Of a stretch of DNA of 64,000 nucleotides, positions 16,182 through 27,174 are shown in pieces. Under the pieces are notes generated by a model, which saw only the letters and a program-made list of their open reading frames with translations, did no database searches and was not told where the DNA came from. Positions within the stretch are counted from its first letter, which is position 1, and each line of letters starts with the position of its first letter. Source of the DNA: Erythrobacter sp. HL-111 (GTDB lineage: Bacteria; Pseudomonadota; Alphaproteobacteria; Sphingomonadales; Sphingomonadaceae); NCBI RefSeq assembly GCF_900105095.1, contig NZ_LT629743.1:2294001-2358000 (forward strand). Reading direction: 5' to 3'. The translations under genes and the position numbers were made by a program.

Positions 16182-18104
16182 TCACCCCTTGTACATGCCG
16201 TCGATCCGGGGCTGATAGCGTTCGCGGATCTTGTGGCGGCGGATCTTCATCGAGGGGGTCATCTCCTCGTTCTCGATGGTGAAGGCCTCGTCCGCGAATT
16301 CGAACCTGCGGACCTTCTCGATCACCGAAAGATCCTCGTTCGTGCGGTCGATCGCGGCGCGCACGGCCTTGCGGAAGGCGGGCAGGTCCTGCAGCGCCTT
16401 CAGGTCGAACTTCTCGTCATTGGCGCGCGCCCAGTCCAGCGCCCATTCGGCGTCGGGCACGATCAGGCCGACCACGTAGGGCCGCTTGTCCCCGCTCACC
16501 ATGGCCTGGGCGATCTCGGGCTGGAGCGTGAGCATCCCCTCGATCTTCTGCGGCGCGACATTGTCGCCCTTGTCGTTGACGATGAGGTCCTTCTTGCGGT
16601 CGGTGATCCTGATCCGGCCCTTGGCGTCGATTTCACCGATGTCGCCGGTGTGGAGCCACGGACCGCCCTCGGGATCGGCCGGGTCGGGCTTGATTGTGCG
16701 CGCGGTTTCGGCAGCGTTCTGCCAGTAGCCGTGCATGACGAGCTCGCCGCGGCACAGGATTTCGCCGTCCTCCGCGATCCTCACCTCGACCCCGCGCAGG
16801 GGCGGGCCGACCGTGTCCATCTTGAGCCCCACCCTCGGCCGGTTGCAGGCGATCACCGGCCCGGCCTCGGTCTGGCCATAGCCCTGCAGCATGGTGAGGC
16901 CCATCGCCTCGAAGAAATTGCCGACCTCGGGATTGAGCGGCGCGCCGCCCGAAACCATTGCCTTCATCCGCCCGCCGAACTTCGCGCGGATCTTGGGGCG
17001 CAGCGTCTTCTCGACCAGGAAATCGAGCGGTCGGTCGCGCAGGCGAGTCTTTCCGTCCTTCGCGTTCCCGGCGATCCTGAGAGCCGCATCCATCAGGAAG
17101 TTCGCGGCCTTCCCCTCCTTTGCGACCTGTTTCATGATCCTGGTCCGCAGGACCTCGAACAGGCGCGGGACGACGACCATCAGGGTGGGCCGCGTCTCCT
17201 CGATGTTGGAGGCGAGCTTCTCGAGCCCTTCGGCATAGAAGATCTCCGCCCCGATCGCGATCGGGAGATATTGCCCCGCGGTGTGTTCATAGGCGTGGGA
17301 GAGCGGGAGGAAGGACAGGAAGCGTTCGTCTTCGATGCCGAAATCCTCGATCAGCACCTCGGCCGCCCCCGCGACATTGCACAGGATCGCGCCGTGATGC
17401 TGCATCACCCCGCGCGGCGCGCCGCCGGTGCCGCTGGTATAGATGAAGCAGGCGGTGTCCTCGCGCGCGATCCCGGCGATCCGCGCATCGACCGCGAGCC
17501 GCGCGGCGGCGGCATCGCCCTGCGTCAGGCTGGCCCAGTCGTGATAGTCGAAACTGCCGGCCTGCTGGCGGCGAAGGTCCTCGATCCCGATGACGTGTTC
17601 GATCATGCCGGTCTGGCCGATCGCGCCCACCAGCGGCCCGAGCAGCTTCGCGTCGGAGACGATCACCGCGCGGGCACAGGAATTGTCGAGGATATGCGCG
17701 TGGTCGCGGCGGGTGTTGGTGGTGTAGGTCGGCACGGTGATGCAGCCCGCCGCCATGATGCCGAGGTCGGCGATGCACCATTCGGGCCGGTTTTCCGAGA
17801 CGAGCGCGACCTTGTCCCCGTCCGAAAGCCCGATCCGGCGCAGGCTTTCGGCGAGCAGGCACACGCGTTCGGCGACCTCGCGCCAGGACAGGGTGCGCCA
17901 TTCGCCCCCGATCTTCGCCCCGAGCATCGGCGCCTCGCCCTTCGCATCGGCCCGCTTGAGGAAGAGTTCGACGAGGTTCCTTGCCCCGTCGATGTCGCGC
18001 AGCAGCGGGTGGTCGGTCGGCTTGGCGACGGGCTTCGCGGCGGAAGCTGAGGGTTGGGCGGAATGCACTGGCTCGGGCTCCTCGTCCCCATGCGGGGATT
18101 GCAA
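16182..18104 (-). CDS. Long-chain-fatty-acid--CoA ligase (AMP-forming)
   Basis: Activates fatty acids to acyl-CoA through an acyl-adenylate. The 640-residue product has the P-loop-like motif YTSGTGGAPRG, the A4-type LSHAYEH, the substrate loop GYGQTEAGPV, the TGDIGEIDAKGRIRITDRKKD hinge region and the C-terminal catalytic Lys region (PSMKIRRHKIRERY). It belongs to the bacterial FACS/ACSBG-like group with a long N-terminus. The start is a TTG with GAAGG 7 nt upstream; a GTG at 18068 is the alternative. It stands 83 bp downstream of ggt. Confidence 0.93.
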   Translation of the reverse strand: MQSPHGDEEPEPVHSAQPSASAAKPVAKPTDHPLLRDIDGARNLVELFLKRADAKGEAPMLGAKIGGEWRTLSWREVAERVCLLAESLRRIGLSDGDKVALVSENRPEWCIADLGIMAAGCITVPTYTTNTRRDHAHILDNSCARAVIVSDAKLLGPLVGAIGQTGMIEHVIGIEDLRRQQAGSFDYHDWASLTQGDAAAARLAVDARIAGIAREDTACFIYTSGTGGAPRGVMQHHGAILCNVAGAAEVLIEDFGIEDERFLSFLPLSHAYEHTAGQYLPIAIGAEIFYAEGLEKLASNIEETRPTLMVVVPRLFEVLRTRIMKQVAKEGKAANFLMDAALRIAGNAKDGKTRLRDRPLDFLVEKTLRPKIRAKFGGRMKAMVSGGAPLNPEVGNFFEAMGLTMLQGYGQTEAGPVIACNRPRVGLKMDTVGPPLRGVEVRIAEDGEILCRGELVMHGYWQNAAETARTIKPDPADPEGGPWLHTGDIGEIDAKGRIRITDRKKDLIVNDKGDNVAPQKIEGMLTLQPEIAQAMVSGDKRPYVVGLIVPDAEWALDWARANDEKFDLKALQDLPAFRKAVRAAIDRTNEDLSVIEKVRRFEFADEAFTIENEEMTPSMKIRRHKIRERYQPRIDGMYKG

Positions 18105-18187
18105 GATCGGGCCTTCGCGGCCCTGTTGCCGAGGGAATTAGGGACAGAAGGCCCGGGCGGCAAGCGTGCCTGCCCCCGGGCGCCGCC

Positions 18188-19906
18188 TCATTCGTAGGCG
18201 AGGTTGGGTTCGATCCGCGGATCGCGCGCGCTTTCCCAGCCTTCGGGCGTGCGGCGCAGGGCGTTCGCCTTGAGCGGGGGCGAGACCGGGCGGATCCGGT
18301 CATGGCCGAGCGCCTCCAGCCGCGCGGTCATCCCGGCGAGCGCGCTGCCTTCCTCGACGATGACGGTCGGGCCGAACGCCATGACGAGCGGGAGGGCAAG
18401 CGCCTCGGACGCGCTGAGGCCGAAATCGATCACGCCGATGACCGAACGCGCGACCTGCACGGGGATCGTCGTCCCGCCGGCCGCGCCGATGACGAGGACG
18501 ATCTCGCCGGCGGGATCATAGACCACCGTCGGCGCCATCGAGGAACGCGGCCGCTTGCCGCCCTCGACCCGGTTGGCGACCGGCGAACCGTCCTGCTCCG
18601 GCGTGAGGCTGAAATCGGTGAGTTCGTTGTTGAGGTAGAAACCGCCGAAGAACAGCCCCGATCCGAACGCGCCCTCGATCGTCGAGGTGTAGCTCACCGC
18701 ATTGCCCGCGGCATCGACGACGGCGAAATGGGATGTCCCGCGCTCGGCCGGCTCGTCCCCGTCGGCGCGCGCCTGCGGAGCGCCGGGCGGCGTGCCGGGT
18801 TCGGCAACGGGGAGGGCCTTTTCAGGGTCGATCAGCGCCGAACGGCGCGCGAGATAGGCGGGATCGGTCAGCCCCGCGAGCGGCACCTCCACGAAGTCGC
18901 TGTCGCCGAGATAGCGCGCGCGGTCGGCATAGGCGAGCCGCTGGGATTCGAGGAAGAGATGCCAGAAGGTCACGCTTTCCGGCCCCAGTTCGGCGAGGTC
19001 GAAGCGTTCGAGCTGGCCGAGGATCTGGGCGACCGCGATCCCGCCCGAGGACGGCGGGCCCATGCCGCAGACGCGGTGGGCGCGATAGGCGGTGCACACC
19101 GGCTCGCGCCGCTTCGCCGCATAGGACGCGATGTCGGCCGCGCTCATCGCCCCGTCCTGCGGCGTCTCCCCCGCGACATAGGCGGCGAGCGCCTCCGCCC
19201 CGTCCTCGTAGAAGGCTTCGGGTCCGGCCTCGGCGATCCGTTCGAGCGTGCGGGCGAGGGCCGGGACGGTGATGCGCGTGCCCACCGGGAGCGGCGCGCC
19301 GTCCGCGCCGAAGAAGACCGCCCTTGCCGCGTCGCTCCTGTCGGCCCGGCCCTGCGCCCCGGCGAGCGAGCCGTGGAGGCGGCGGTTCATCACGAAGCCG
19401 TCGCGGGCGAGCGCGATCGCGGGGGCGAAAAGGTCGCGCCACGCCAGCCGCCCGTGCTCGGCATGGGCCTTGGCGGCGAGCGCGATGTTGCCCGGCACCC
19501 CGACGCTGAGGCCCGAGATCACGCGCCGGTCGCGCGGGAGGGGTTCGCCGTCCGGCCCGAGGAAGCGGGTCGGGGTGGCAGCGGCCGGGGCGGTCTCGCG
19601 CCCGTCGAAGGTGGTGACGCCCGCTTCGCCCGCCCGCACCATGAAGCCGCCCCCGCCGATGCCGGAGCTCTGCGGCTCCACCACGGTCAGCGCGAGCATC
19701 ACCGCGATCGCCGCATCGGTCGCCGAACCGCCCTGCGCTAGGATCGCGCGGCCCGCCGCCTCGGCGCGCGGATCGGCGGCGCTGACGGCGCCTTGCGGAG
19801 CTTCGGTCGCGGCGGCCGGGACGGCGGCGGGAGCCTCGGGCGTGGCGCAGGCGCCGAGCGCGAGAGCGAGAAGGATGGGCGCAAGGCGCTTGAGGAGATC
19901 GGTCAT
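18188..19906 (-). CDS. ggt: Gamma-glutamyltransferase
   Basis: Periplasmic enzyme that removes gamma-glutamyl groups from glutathione and related substrates; it self-cleaves into large and small subunits. The 572-residue precursor has a lipoprotein-type signal (LALALGAC, residues 13-20) and the nucleophile in ERGTSHFAVVDAAGN, Thr at about residue 391, whose cleavage frees the small subunit. Gly-rich signature motifs follow (SSGIGGGGFMV near residue 80; VIGAAGGTTIP near 480). It lies 11 bp after pyrD, so they share a transcript. Confidence 0.94.
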   Translation of the reverse strand: MTDLLKRLAPILLALALGACATPEAPAAVPAAATEAPQGAVSAADPRAEAAGRAILAQGGSATDAAIAVMLALTVVEPQSSGIGGGGFMVRAGEAGVTTFDGRETAPAAATPTRFLGPDGEPLPRDRRVISGLSVGVPGNIALAAKAHAEHGRLAWRDLFAPAIALARDGFVMNRRLHGSLAGAQGRADRSDAARAVFFGADGAPLPVGTRITVPALARTLERIAEAGPEAFYEDGAEALAAYVAGETPQDGAMSAADIASYAAKRREPVCTAYRAHRVCGMGPPSSGGIAVAQILGQLERFDLAELGPESVTFWHLFLESQRLAYADRARYLGDSDFVEVPLAGLTDPAYLARRSALIDPEKALPVAEPGTPPGAPQARADGDEPAERGTSHFAVVDAAGNAVSYTSTIEGAFGSGLFFGGFYLNNELTDFSLTPEQDGSPVANRVEGGKRPRSSMAPTVVYDPAGEIVLVIGAAGGTTIPVQVARSVIGVIDFGLSASEALALPLVMAFGPTVIVEEGSALAGMTARLEALGHDRIRPVSPPLKANALRRTPEGWESARDPRIEPNLAYE

Positions 19907-19917
19907 GGAAGGCTCCG

Positions 19918-20991
19918 CTATTCGCTTCCCACCGCCTCTGCAATGCTCGCGAAGCCGCTCTCCCGCAGCAGCCGTTCGAGCCCCTTGACGATCGCCCCGC
20001 CGAGGCCCGGCCCGGCATAGACCATCGCCGTGTAGAGCTGCACCAGGCTCGCCCCGGCGCGAATCCGTTCGAAGGCGTCCTCGGCGCTGGCGATGCCGCC
20101 GACGCCGATCAGCGGGATCGCCCCGCCGGTCGCCTTGCGGAACTCGCGCAGCCGTCTCAGCGCCATCGCCTTCAGCGGCGCGCCCGAAAGCCCGCCGGTC
20201 TCGCCGCGGTGGCGCGAGGCGAGGCCGGACCGCGAAACCGTCGTGTTCGAGACGATCAGCGCGCCCAGCCGCCTGTCGAGCGCGATTCGCGCGATCGCGT
20301 CGACATCCGCCGGGGTGAGATCGGGCGCGACCTTGAGGAAGACGGGGGGCGGTGTGCCCTGCCCGGCCGCCTCGTCGCGCGCCGCGATCACCGCGTCGAG
20401 CAGCCCCGCCAGCGCGCCCTCGTCCTGCAGCGCGCGCAGGCCGGGGGTGTTGGGGCTCGACACGTTGACCGCGAGATAGGAGGCGTGGCGCGCCGCGAGT
20501 CGCGCCATGGTGGCGTAATCGGCGGTGCGATCGGACGAATCCTTGTTCGCCCCGATGTTCACGCCGACCACGCCCGGCCTGCCCGCGCCCTGTCTGCCCA
20601 CGCCCTGCCCACCATGCCGCGCAGCAAGCCGGGCGAGCGCGACCCCGGCGCCGGCATTGTTGAACCCCATGCGATTGATCACCGCCTCGTCCTCGACCAG
20701 CCGGAACAGGCGCGGGCGCGGATTGCCCGCCTGCGGCAGCGGGGTGATCGAACCGACCTCGGTGAAGCCGAAGCCGAGGCCGAGCAGGGCGTCGGGCACC
20801 TCGGCATCCTTGTCGAAACCCGCCGCGACGCCGACCGGGTTGGGAAAGGCGAGCCCTGCGACCTCCACCGCGAGCGGCCCCGGCCGCGCCGGCGGCCTGG
20901 CCGGCAGCAGCGAGAGCGCGCGGATCGCCAGCCGGTGGGCCTGTTCCGGGTCGAGCGCGAACAGCGCGGGTCTGAAAAGGTCGAACAGCAT
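19918..20991 (-). CDS. pyrD: Quinone-dependent dihydroorotate dehydrogenase (class 2)
   Basis: Oxidises dihydroorotate to orotate in pyrimidine synthesis and passes electrons to quinone at the inner membrane. The 357-residue protein has the class 2 N-terminal helix ([21 protein letters not shown]), [20 protein letters not shown], the active-site Ser in [16 protein letters not shown], and the FMN phosphate site ([19 protein letters not shown]). The ATG at 20991 is chosen because upstream codons are Ala/Gly/Arg-rich and unlike the family. It is followed by ggt. Confidence 0.96.
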   Translation of the reverse strand: MLFDLFRPALFALDPEQAHRLAIRALSLLPARPPARPGPLAVEVAGLAFPNPVGVAAGFDKDAEVPDALLGLGFGFTEVGSITPLPQAGNPRPRLFRLVEDEAVINRMGFNNAGAGVALARLAARHGGQGVGRQGAGRPGVVGVNIGANKDSSDRTADYATMARLAARHASYLAVNVSSPNTPGLRALQDEGALAGLLDAVIAARDEAAGQGTPPPVFLKVAPDLTPADVDAIARIALDRRLGALIVSNTTVSRSGLASRHRGETGGLSGAPLKAMALRRLREFRKATGGAIPLIGVGGIASAEDAFERIRAGASLVQLYTAMVYAGPGLGGAIVKGLERLLRESGFASIAEAVGSE

Positions 20992-21189
20992 GGCGGGCGC
21001 AGCGCTATGCCACTTTCCCCCGGCCTGTCGAGGGCGCGCCCCGCGAGCGGGCGCATCGCCGCCGCACCCGCCCGCCCGCGCGAGCCCTGCGGCGGCCCGG
21101 ACCATGGCCCCGAAACGCGCGAAAAACCAACATTTGTGAGGCGTTTGCCCCGCTTCGTTTCGCCCGCTGTCGCTTGCATACAATTATCG

Positions 21190-21299
21190 CCGCGATCTTG
21201 CCCCTATACGCTTCCCCGCGACCCGAAGGGCTCGGAGCAGCAATGCGAAGAGTTCCTCGACTTCAGGGGCGGCCTCCTCACCGGGGCCGCCCTTTTTTT
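21190..21299 (+). ncRNA. Candidate small RNA ending in a strong intrinsic terminator
   Basis: No ORF of note fills the 400 bp between divergent pyrD (20991) and the DUF885 gene (21398). It contains a -10-like TACAAT (21179-21184) and, about 110 nt on, a strong terminator whose loop shows CTCCTCACC. A TCCTC-type loop is an anti-Shine-Dalgarno feature of several alphaproteobacterial small RNAs. The transcript could also be an attenuated leader of the DUF885 gene. The boundaries are estimates. Confidence 0.4.
21265..21299 (+). terminator. Rho-independent terminator
   Basis: Stem GGGCGGCC (21267-21274) and GGCCGCCC (21285-21292) around a 10-nt loop, then seven T (21293-21299). It is one of the strongest terminators in the window, and no plus-strand protein gene lies before it on this side. 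Confidence 0.85.
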
Positions 21300-21397
21300 C
21301 CCGGTTTTCAAATGATCCGCGGTTTGGCTATGGCCTGCGCCCAGGACCCGGCGGGCCGCCCTTTCGCAAGGCCCTCCGGCATGACGAGAGGGTTTCC

Positions 21398-23230
21398 ATG
21401 CGCCACACCACGTTTCTTGCCGCTTCCGTTCTCGCGCTCGCCGCTGCGAACGCCGTCCCCGCGCTTGCCCAGGACGCGCCGCCGCCGGTGAACGCCGCGA
21501 CCGGCGACGATGCCTGGACCGCGATCGGCGAGGCGGAGACGATCGGCGACCTGTTCGAGGCCTATGACGAGGCGAGCCTCGCGATGAACCCCGCGACCAA
21601 GGCCTATCGCGGCATCCGCGACGAGGATTACGCCCGCTGGGGCGAGGTTTCCGACGAGGCCGAGCGGCGCGAGGCGCTGATGCTGCTCTATGCCGCGGCG
21701 CAGATGCGCGCGAAGTTCGATCCGGCCGCGCTGGATGAACAGGATGCGCTGTCCTACCGCCTGTTCGATCTCACCGCGCAGCGCGGCGCCATGCTGTGGC
21801 CCTATCGCAAGCTGGGCTACGTGTTCGACCAGCGGTCCGGCCCGCACAACGGGATCCCGGCCTTCCTCATCAACATCCACCGGGTCGGCAGCGCGGAGGA
21901 TGCGCGGGCCTACATCTCGCGAATCGGCGGGATCGGGCCGCAGCTCGATGCCCACGTCGCCGAGGCGCGCGAACGGGCCGAGGCGGGGGTGATGCCGCCC
22001 GACTGGACCTATCCCTACATGATCGGCGATGTCGAAGGGCTGATCGCGGCAGGGGACGACAACGCCGTGCTGCAGGACTTCGGCCAGAAGGTCGACGCGC
22101 TCGAACTCGATGCGGACACCGCCGCGGCGATGAAGGCCGAGGCGGCGCAGGCGTGGAACGACAGCGCCCTGCCGGCCTATCGCCGCCTGCTCGCCGAACT
22201 GAAGCGCCAGCAGCCGATGGCACCCGCCGATGACGGTGTGTGGCGCTTCCCCAACGGCGAAGCCTATTACGCCGCGCTGCTGAGGAACTACACGACGACC
22301 GAGCTTTCCGCCGACGAGATCCACCGCATCGGCCTCGAGCAGGTCGAGCGGATCCACGGCGAGATGCGCGCGATCATGGACAAGGTCGGTTTCGAGGGGA
22401 GCCTGCAGGACTTCTTCGAATACACCCGCACCGACGACCGCTTCTACTACGACACGCGCGAGGAATACCTCGCCGACGCGCAGGCCAGGCTCGACGCGAT
22501 CGAGGCCAGGCTGCCCGAATATTTCGGCCGCCTGCCCAAGGCCGACATGATCATCAAGCCGGTCGAGGCGTTCCGCGAGAAGAGCGCGGGCAAGGCCTTC
22601 TACCAGAGCCCGGCGGTCGACGGTTCGCGGCCGGGGACCTATTACGTCAACCTCTACAAGCTGCGCGACATGTCGAAGAACGAGCTGGAGGCGCTCGCCT
22701 ATCACGAGGGGATGCCCGGCCATCACCTCCAGCGCGCGCTCCAGACCGAACTCGGCGACGTGCCGCCCTTCCGCCGCTTCGGCGGGTGGACCGCCTATAC
22801 CGAGGGCTGGGGCCTCTATTCGGAGGAACTCGCCAAGGACATGGGCTTCTACGAGGATCCCTATTCCGATTTCGGCCGGCTGGGCATGGAGCTGTGGCGC
22901 GCCTGCCGGCTGGTCGTCGACACCGGCATCCATTCCAAGCGCTGGAGCCGCGAGGAGGCGATCCGGTATCTCAAGGACAACACGCCCAATCCCGAAGGCG
23001 ACATCGTCAAGGCGATCGAGCGCTACATCGTCTTTCCCGGCCAGGCGACCGCCTACATGATCGGCAAGCTCGAGATCATGGACCTGCGCGATCGCGCCAT
23101 GGCCGAACTGGGCGAGGATTTCGATTATCGCGGGTTCCATGACACGGTTCTCCTGAGCGGGCCGGTGCCGCTCTCGGTGCTCGAGGAGAATGTCGACAAG
23201 TGGATCGCGGAAAAGCGGCGAGGGGGCTGA
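21398..23230 (+). CDS. DUF885 family exported putative peptidase
   Basis: A 610-residue protein with a signal peptide (residues 1-24, ending VPALA) and the DUF885 core: TTELSADEIHRIGLEQVERI, PAVDGSRPGTYYVNLY, and the metal-site motif ALAYHEGMPGHHLQRAL (H and E of YHEGMPGHH), then FRRFGGWTAYTEGWGLYSEELA. The family resembles zinc metallopeptidases of the gluzincin type and is common in Xanthomonas and sphingomonads. Substrate is unknown; a periplasmic peptide or carboxypeptidase role is likely. It stands alone. Confidence 0.88.
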   Translation: MRHTTFLAASVLALAAANAVPALAQDAPPPVNAATGDDAWTAIGEAETIGDLFEAYDEASLAMNPATKAYRGIRDEDYARWGEVSDEAERREALMLLYAAAQMRAKFDPAALDEQDALSYRLFDLTAQRGAMLWPYRKLGYVFDQRSGPHNGIPAFLINIHRVGSAEDARAYISRIGGIGPQLDAHVAEARERAEAGVMPPDWTYPYMIGDVEGLIAAGDDNAVLQDFGQKVDALELDADTAAAMKAEAAQAWNDSALPAYRRLLAELKRQQPMAPADDGVWRFPNGEAYYAALLRNYTTTELSADEIHRIGLEQVERIHGEMRAIMDKVGFEGSLQDFFEYTRTDDRFYYDTREEYLADAQARLDAIEARLPEYFGRLPKADMIIKPVEAFREKSAGKAFYQSPAVDGSRPGTYYVNLYKLRDMSKNELEALAYHEGMPGHHLQRALQTELGDVPPFRRFGGWTAYTEGWGLYSEELAKDMGFYEDPYSDFGRLGMELWRACRLVVDTGIHSKRWSREEAIRYLKDNTPNPEGDIVKAIERYIVFPGQATAYMIGKLEIMDLRDRAMAELGEDFDYRGFHDTVLLSGPVPLSVLEENVDKWIAEKRRGG

Positions 23231-23530
23231 CGGCGGCGCGGCGCGGCGCACCAGCGCCCGCTTCCCGCGCACCACCCGACGATCGCGGCGCCCGGCCAGC
23301 AGCGCGCGAGCGGGTTCGATCCCTCGCGCGCCAGCCGCCACGCCCACCGCCCGCGACACCGGAGACAGGCCCGGCGACCGCGCGCCGCCCGCCTGCCGCA
23401 CCCGAAACTCCCGGCTTTCCCGCTAACGACTCGCAAAAGGCAATCCGGCGTTGAAATCCGAGCGAATCAGTCGTATTTCCTAATCGGACCGAAACCGTCC
23501 GATTTAAGAATTGTTCGCAAGCAGGAGCCG
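23231..23530. other. Intergenic region with only the SUF promoter recognised
   Basis: About 300 bp between the DUF885 gene and the SUF operon. The left two thirds are extremely GC-rich with no plausible gene, repeat or terminator. The right third carries the inverted repeat at 23482-23504 and AT-rich promoter-like sequence. Confidence 0.5.
23482..23504 (+). promoter_or_regulatory. Inverted-repeat operator candidate of the SUF operon
   Basis: AATCGGAC (23482-23489) and GTCCGATT (23497-23504) form a perfect 8-bp inverted repeat with a 7-nt spacer, 26 bp before the ATG of the IscR-like gene and next to AT-rich sequence (TTTAAGAATTG). It is the natural site for autoregulation by that protein. 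Confidence 0.55.
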
Positions 23531-23967
23531 ATGCGCCTTTCCAATCTCGCCGACTACGCCGTCATCACCATGTCGCAGGCCGCGCGCCATTGCGGCGACG
23601 GGCGGGTGAGCGCGGCGGAACTGGCGGCGGAAACGGGGCTTCCCGTGCCGACCGTGCAGCGGCTCGTTTCCAAGCTGACCGCGGCGGGCCTCCTGCGTTC
23701 GGTCAGGGGTGCGCGCGGCGGGCTGCAACTGGGCCGCCCGGCCGCGGCGATCACCGTCGCCGACATCGTCGAGGCGGTCGAAGGCCCGATCGCGCTCACC
23801 GCCTGCATCGACCATGGCGACTGCGATTTCGAGGTCGGCTGCACGATGAAACCGCACTGGCCGATCATCAACGACGCGCTGCGCGGCGCGCTGGCGAACA
23901 TCTCGCTGGCCCAGCTGCGCGACCCGCCGCCCCCCGTTCCGAAACCCACCATCCGAGAGAAGGCAGC

Positions 23968-23971
<4 letters not shown>
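23531..23971 (+). CDS. Rrf2-family iron-sulfur sensing regulator (IscR/SufR-like)
   Basis: Iron-sulfur-cluster-responsive repressor of the SUF operon. The 146-residue protein has a winged helix ([20 protein letters not shown]) with the Rrf2 wing ([16 protein letters not shown]) and three cysteines at residues 92, 98 and 104 ([13 protein letters not shown]), the same spacing and numbering as E. coli IscR, plus His at 109. It should bind a [2Fe-2S] cluster and repress when cluster-loaded. It is the first gene of the operon and overlaps sufB by 4 bp. Confidence 0.92.
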
Positions 23972-25481
<1,510 letters not shown>

Positions 25482-25482
<1 letters not shown>

Positions 25483-25850
25483 TGTTTGGCACTAGCCCAG
25501 CGAAGGTGGCTAAGAAAATTGACAGTTTGGTCGAAGAGTTGAGGATCATCGGCGATCGAATTGCAGGCCACGAAGAGCAGTTCCAAATGGCTAAGCGGCT
25601 TGGCTTGGCGAGGGACGGCGAAGACGACCATATTCGTCTGTGGCGCCGTGTTCAGACCCAACTCGTCACAAAGCTGCCTGAGGCTAAGGCCGCAGTTTTG
25701 AGCGGGGAAGAGGACTATCGGCAGATCAATCGAGTCCTTCGGATGACCCATCAGCAAATCAAAGAGGTCGCTGCTGATATTTCGGCAGCGGATAGGGCTG
25801 CCGAAATGGGCAGAAAAATGGCCCGCGACCGGTTTGGAAGCAAACAATGA
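25482..25850 (+). CDS. Uncharacterised low-GC gene inserted in the SUF operon
   Basis: A 122-residue, charged, helical protein (AKKIDSLVEELRIIGDRIAG; later EDYRQINRVLRMTHQQIKEV). Two predicted helical hairpins, no membrane segment, no known motif. Base use is unlike the neighbours: AAA, ATT, TTG and GAA codons recur, and third positions are less GC-biased. It starts one base into the sufB stop (TGATG) and its stop overlaps the next gene by 4 bp, so it is translated with SUF. It is probably acquired. Whether it serves cluster assembly is unknown. Confidence 0.65.
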
Positions 25851-26335
25851 CCACCCGTAAAACCCTCGCCCTCAACCCCGACGCTGCCACCGACGAAGCC
25901 CCCGCGCTCAAGAAGAAGGGCCGCGGGTGGGAGATTTCGGACAAGCGCCTCGATGCGCTGCACGAACAGGCGCGCGAGCTGCGGCGCCATTCGTCCGAGG
26001 CGCACAAGGCGCTCGCGGCGCGCTTCGCCAAGGCGGACCTCGGCCGGCACAAGTTCACCCGCCACGCCGTCGTCGGCTCGGCCATCGTCGATTTCAACTG
26101 CCACACGCTCGGCATGGCGGTCGACATCTTCGAGGAGGGCGACACCGAAGCGCTCGCCACCCGCCGCGACAGGAGCCTCGAGGCGGTCGGGATCAAGGTC
26201 ATGCGGGTCAGGGCATCCGAAGTGCTCGAGAACATGGACGGCGTCCTCGCCCGCATCACCGCCGGGATGCGCCAGCGCATCGCCGACAAGCAGGAAGCGC
26301 GCCGCGCTCATCAGACAGGACAACGCAATGCTTGA
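25847..26335 (+). CDS. DUF559 (Vsr/restriction-endonuclease-fold) protein
   Basis: A 162-residue protein with the DUF559 core: FTRHAVVGSAIVDFNCHTLGMAVDIFE, then RDRSLEAVGIKVMRVRASEVLENMDGVLARI. The fold is that of Vsr-like endonucleases. The usual acidic core of the family (VEIDGxxH) reads AVDIFEEGDT here, so the metal site is changed and activity is doubtful. It lies between sufB and sufC and overlaps sufC by 8 bp. DUF559 genes occur in other contexts as stand-alone nucleases, so its placement in SUF is notable. Its composition is host-like. Confidence 0.75.
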   Translation: MTTRKTLALNPDAATDEAPALKKKGRGWEISDKRLDALHEQARELRRHSSEAHKALAARFAKADLGRHKFTRHAVVGSAIVDFNCHTLGMAVDIFEEGDTEALATRRDRSLEAVGIKVMRVRASEVLENMDGVLARITAGMRQRIADKQEARRAHQTGQRNA

Positions 26336-27083
26336 GATCACAGACCTTCACGCCGAAGTCGACGGCAAGCCGATCCTCAAGGGCCTGACCCTCGCGGTCG
26401 AGGCCGGGGAAATCCACGCGATCATGGGCCCCAACGGCGCGGGCAAGTCGACGCTTGCCAACGTGCTCGGCGGCAAGCCGGGCTACGAGGTGACCGGCGG
26501 CAGCGTGACCTTCAAGGGGCACGACCTGTTCGAACTCGAACCGCACGAACGCGCCGCTTCGGGCCTGTTCCTCGGCTTCCAGTACCCGGTCGAGATTCCG
26601 GGCGTCTCCAACGTCCAGTTCCTGCGCGAAGCCCTCAACGCCCAGCGCAAGTACCGGGGCGAGGAAGCCGTCAGCGGCGGCGAATTCCTCAAGCTCGCGA
26701 GGGAAAAGGCCGGCCTGCTCAAGATGGACATGGAAATGCTCAAGCGGCAGGTGAACGTCGGCTTTTCCGGCGGCGAGAAGAAGCGCGCCGAGATGGTCCA
26801 GATGGGCATCCTCGATCCCGATTTTGCCGTGCTGGACGAAACCGATTCGGGCCTCGACATCGACGCGCTGCGCGTGGTGGGTGAGGGGATCAACGCGATC
26901 ATGCGGCACCCCGACAAGGGCGTGCTGCTCATCACCCACTACCAGCGCCTGCTCGACGTGGTGAAGCCCGACCGGGTGAGCGTGCTGGCCGGAGGCAGGA
27001 TCGTGCGGACCGGCGGCCCCGAACTCGCGCTGCGGCTCGAGGAAGAGGGCTATGACGCGGTGATGGAAGAGGCCGCCGCCTGA
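26328..27083 (+). CDS. sufC: Fe-S cluster assembly ATPase SufC
   Basis: ABC-type ATPase of the SufBC2D scaffold. The 251 residues contain the Walker A GPNGAGKST, the Q-loop region LGFQYPVEIPG, the signature FSGGEKKRAE, Walker B DFAVLDETDSGLD and the switch His in LITHYQRLL. The ATG at 26328 lies within the end of the DUF559 gene. It is followed by sufD after 91 bp. Confidence 0.97.
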   Translation: MLEITDLHAEVDGKPILKGLTLAVEAGEIHAIMGPNGAGKSTLANVLGGKPGYEVTGGSVTFKGHDLFELEPHERAASGLFLGFQYPVEIPGVSNVQFLREALNAQRKYRGEEAVSGGEFLKLAREKAGLLKMDMEMLKRQVNVGFSGGEKKRAEMVQMGILDPDFAVLDETDSGLDIDALRVVGEGINAIMRHPDKGVLLITHYQRLLDVVKPDRVSVLAGGRIVRTGGPELALRLEEEGYDAVMEEAAA

Positions 27084-27174
27084 TGCGGCCCGTCGCCGCC
27101 CTTCTGCCCGGCCTGCGCGCCAGGTGCGGGCGGCTCGCCCGGGCGGCCGAACGCCAATCGAAGAAGGGGTCAGC

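Noticed and set aside
16233..18050. A 605-codon plus-strand frame opposite the acyl-CoA ligase
   Set aside because: It is antisense to a gene with all acyl-CoA ligase motifs and has no domain of its own.
21308..23401. A 697-codon minus-strand open frame opposite the DUF885 gene
   Set aside because: The plus-strand gene has a signal peptide and catalytic motif; the antisense frame has none.
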